Source: Betaproteobacteria bacterium UBA6910
GTDB taxonomy: Bacteria; Pseudomonadota; Gammaproteobacteria; Burkholderiales; UBA6910
Assembly (NCBI GenBank): GCA_002451065.1
Contig: DKBC01000256.1
Span: 1 to 6,819, forward strand
Reading direction: 5' to 3'
DNA length: 6,819 nt
Below are positions 5,732 through 6,819 of the stretch, piece by piece. Made by a program: the position numbers and the translations under genes. The notes under the pieces are model-generated. The model was not told the DNA's origin. It saw only the letters and a list, made by a program, of their open reading frames with translations, and did not search any database. Every line of letters begins with the position of its first letter. Position 1 is the first letter of the stretch.

Positions 5732-6819
5732 GTATCCCCGCGCAGCGCGTCGAGGGTCCTCAGGGTGCCGGACACCAGCAGCTCCATTTCGTCACGCCCG
5801 ATGACGTAAGGAGGCATGAAATACACGGTGCTGCCCAGGGGCCGCAGCAGCAGCTCATGACTCAGGGCCTCGCGGAAGAATTTGCGCGAAAAATGGGGGT
5901 CGGCGGTAACCGCGTCGAAGGCCCAGATCATGCCGTTGTTGCGGAAATGCCTGACGCCGGGGTGCTCGCGGATGGGCGCCGCCAGGTCAGTGAGTTCCCG
6001 CGTCCGCCTGCGGTTGGCGTCCAGCACCGAGTCATGCTCGAAGATGTCGAGACTCGCCAGCGCCGCGCGGCAGGCGAGGGGATTCCCGCTATAGGAATGG
6101 GAATGGAGAAAGCCCCGGGTCACTTCGTCGTCCCAGAAGGCGCCATACACGGCGTCTGTGGTCATGGTTACGGATAGCGGCAGGTAGCCGGCGGAAAGCC
6201 CCTTGGACAGGCAGAGAAAGTCGGGTGCGATTTGCGCCTGTTCGCAGGCGAACATGGTGCCCGTGCGGCCGAATCCGACCGCAATCTCGTCCGCGATCAG
6301 ATGCACCTCATAGCGGCTGCAGAGTTCCCGCGATCGCCGCAAATACGCGGGATGGTACATGCCCATGCCGCCGGCACACTGGACCAGGGGTTCCAGCACC
6401 AGGGCCGCAGTTTCCGCGTGATGGGCTTCCAGATGCCGCTCCAGGGCCCCCGCGCAGCGCAGCGCAAATGCTTCGTCGTTCTCGCCGGGCTCAGCATTGC
6501 GTCCGTCCGGGCTCGGCACCTGGGAGGTCCTCGTTAACAAGGACGCATAGGTGCGCTTGAACAGCGAAATATCCCCCAGGGCGAGAGCGCCCAGTGTCTC
6601 TCCATGGTAGCCGTTGGCGAGGCTCACAAAACCCGTCTTGTGCGGGCGTCCGGCATTGCGCCAGTAGTGAAAACTCATCTTGAGGGCGATCTCCACCGCC
6701 GAAGAGCCGTCGGCGGCGTAGAAGCAGTGGCCGAGCCCCGCAGGAGCGATTCGCGCCAGCCGCTCCGACAACTGCACCACCGGCTCGTGGGTGAAGCCGG
6801 CGAGGATCACATGCTCGAG
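5728..6819 (-). CDS. bioA: Adenosylmethionine-8-amino-7-oxononanoate aminotransferase (5' partial)
   Basis: The last 363 residues of a class III PLP-dependent aminotransferase; from the E. coli enzyme (429 residues) roughly 90 N-terminal residues lie beyond the window. The reading frame stays open to the edge (LEHVILAG), so the in-frame GTG at 6810 is internal, not the start. BioA makes 7,8-diaminopelargonic acid from 7-keto-8-aminopelargonic acid in biotin synthesis, using S-adenosylmethionine as amino donor. Visible landmarks, counting the first visible residue as 1, are ADGSSAVE (36-43, phosphate binding), NGYHGET (69-75), IADEIAVGFGRTG with Asp177, the PLP lysine K206 in CLSKGLSAG, HSHSYSGNPLAC (239-250), and RPLGSTVYFMPPY (326-338). 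These point to BioA rather than a generic omega-aminotransferase. No other biotin gene follows it; any partners would be upstream. Its TGA overlaps the SLOG gene's GTG. Confidence 0.93.
   Translation of the reverse strand, partial: LEHVILAGFTHEPVVQLSERLARIAPAGLGHCFYAADGSSAVEIALKMSFHYWRNAGRPHKTGFVSLANGYHGETLGALALGDISLFKRTYASLLTRTSQVPSPDGRNAEPGENDEAFALRCAGALERHLEAHHAETAALVLEPLVQCAGGMGMYHPAYLRRSRELCSRYEVHLIADEIAVGFGRTGTMFACEQAQIAPDFLCLSKGLSAGYLPLSVTMTTDAVYGAFWDDEVTRGFLHSHSYSGNPLACRAALASLDIFEHDSVLDANRRRTRELTDLAAPIREHPGVRHFRNNGMIWAFDAVTADPHFSRKFFREALSHELLLRPLGSTVYFMPPYVIGRDEMELLVSGTLRTLDALRGDT

Noticed and set aside
1..6819. tRNA, rRNA, CRISPR arrays, direct-repeat arrays, insertion sequences
   Set aside because: Scanned by eye on both strands; no spaced repeats, transposase frames, terminal inverted repeats or cloverleaf-like conserved arms were found.

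Overview
The window is high-GC bacterial chromosome, about two-thirds G+C by eye. It suits a proteobacterium, most likely a beta- or beta-like gammaproteobacterium. The pointers are a yqjD-yqjE-yqjK type envelope-stress cluster, a periplasmic PBP4-type (S13) peptidase, and a BioA carrying the HSHSYSGNPLA segment I associate with that group (recall, not a search). Nearly every base is coding. I see no rRNA, tRNA, CRISPR array, insertion sequence or phage module, so this is ordinary core chromosome rather than an accessory island.

Left part (1-1141): the last 20 codons of an unidentified plus-strand gene end at 63. They converge on a three-gene minus-strand operon read from 1141 down to 123: a DUF883/YqjD-ElaB-like membrane-tethered protein, a YqjE-like 'phage holin family' membrane protein, and a small YqjK-like protein. 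A plausible intrinsic terminator (hairpin plus six T's, read on the minus strand) lies just past yqjK. A candidate stationary-phase-type -10 element precedes yqjD.

Middle (1142-1671): a 122-base divergent intergenic region separates yqjD from a plus-strand gene for a 135-residue multi-pass membrane protein of the DUF4870/Tic20-like kind. Its 3' end overlaps the end of the oppositely oriented operon by 12 bases.

Right part (1660-6819): six tightly packed minus-strand genes, in order of transcription: bioA (5' end outside the window), a SLOG/YpsA-like 'putative molybdenum carrier' protein, a very acidic 113-residue conserved hypothetical, a metallo-beta-lactamase/beta-CASP ribonuclease-like protein, a D-Ala-D-Ala carboxypeptidase (dacB), and a 90-residue membrane protein. 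Most junctions overlap or nearly touch (4-base overlap, 99-base gap, 1-base overlap, 3-base gap, 4-base overlap). The 99-base gap is the only place in the run for an internal promoter. The genes cover biotin synthesis, possible nucleotide or cofactor binding, RNA processing and peptidoglycan remodelling, with no obvious single pathway.

I do not see a convincing new system. The items most worth a second look are the acidic hypothetical coupled to the beta-CASP nuclease, the SLOG protein coupled to bioA, and the unnamed small membrane protein coupled to dacB.
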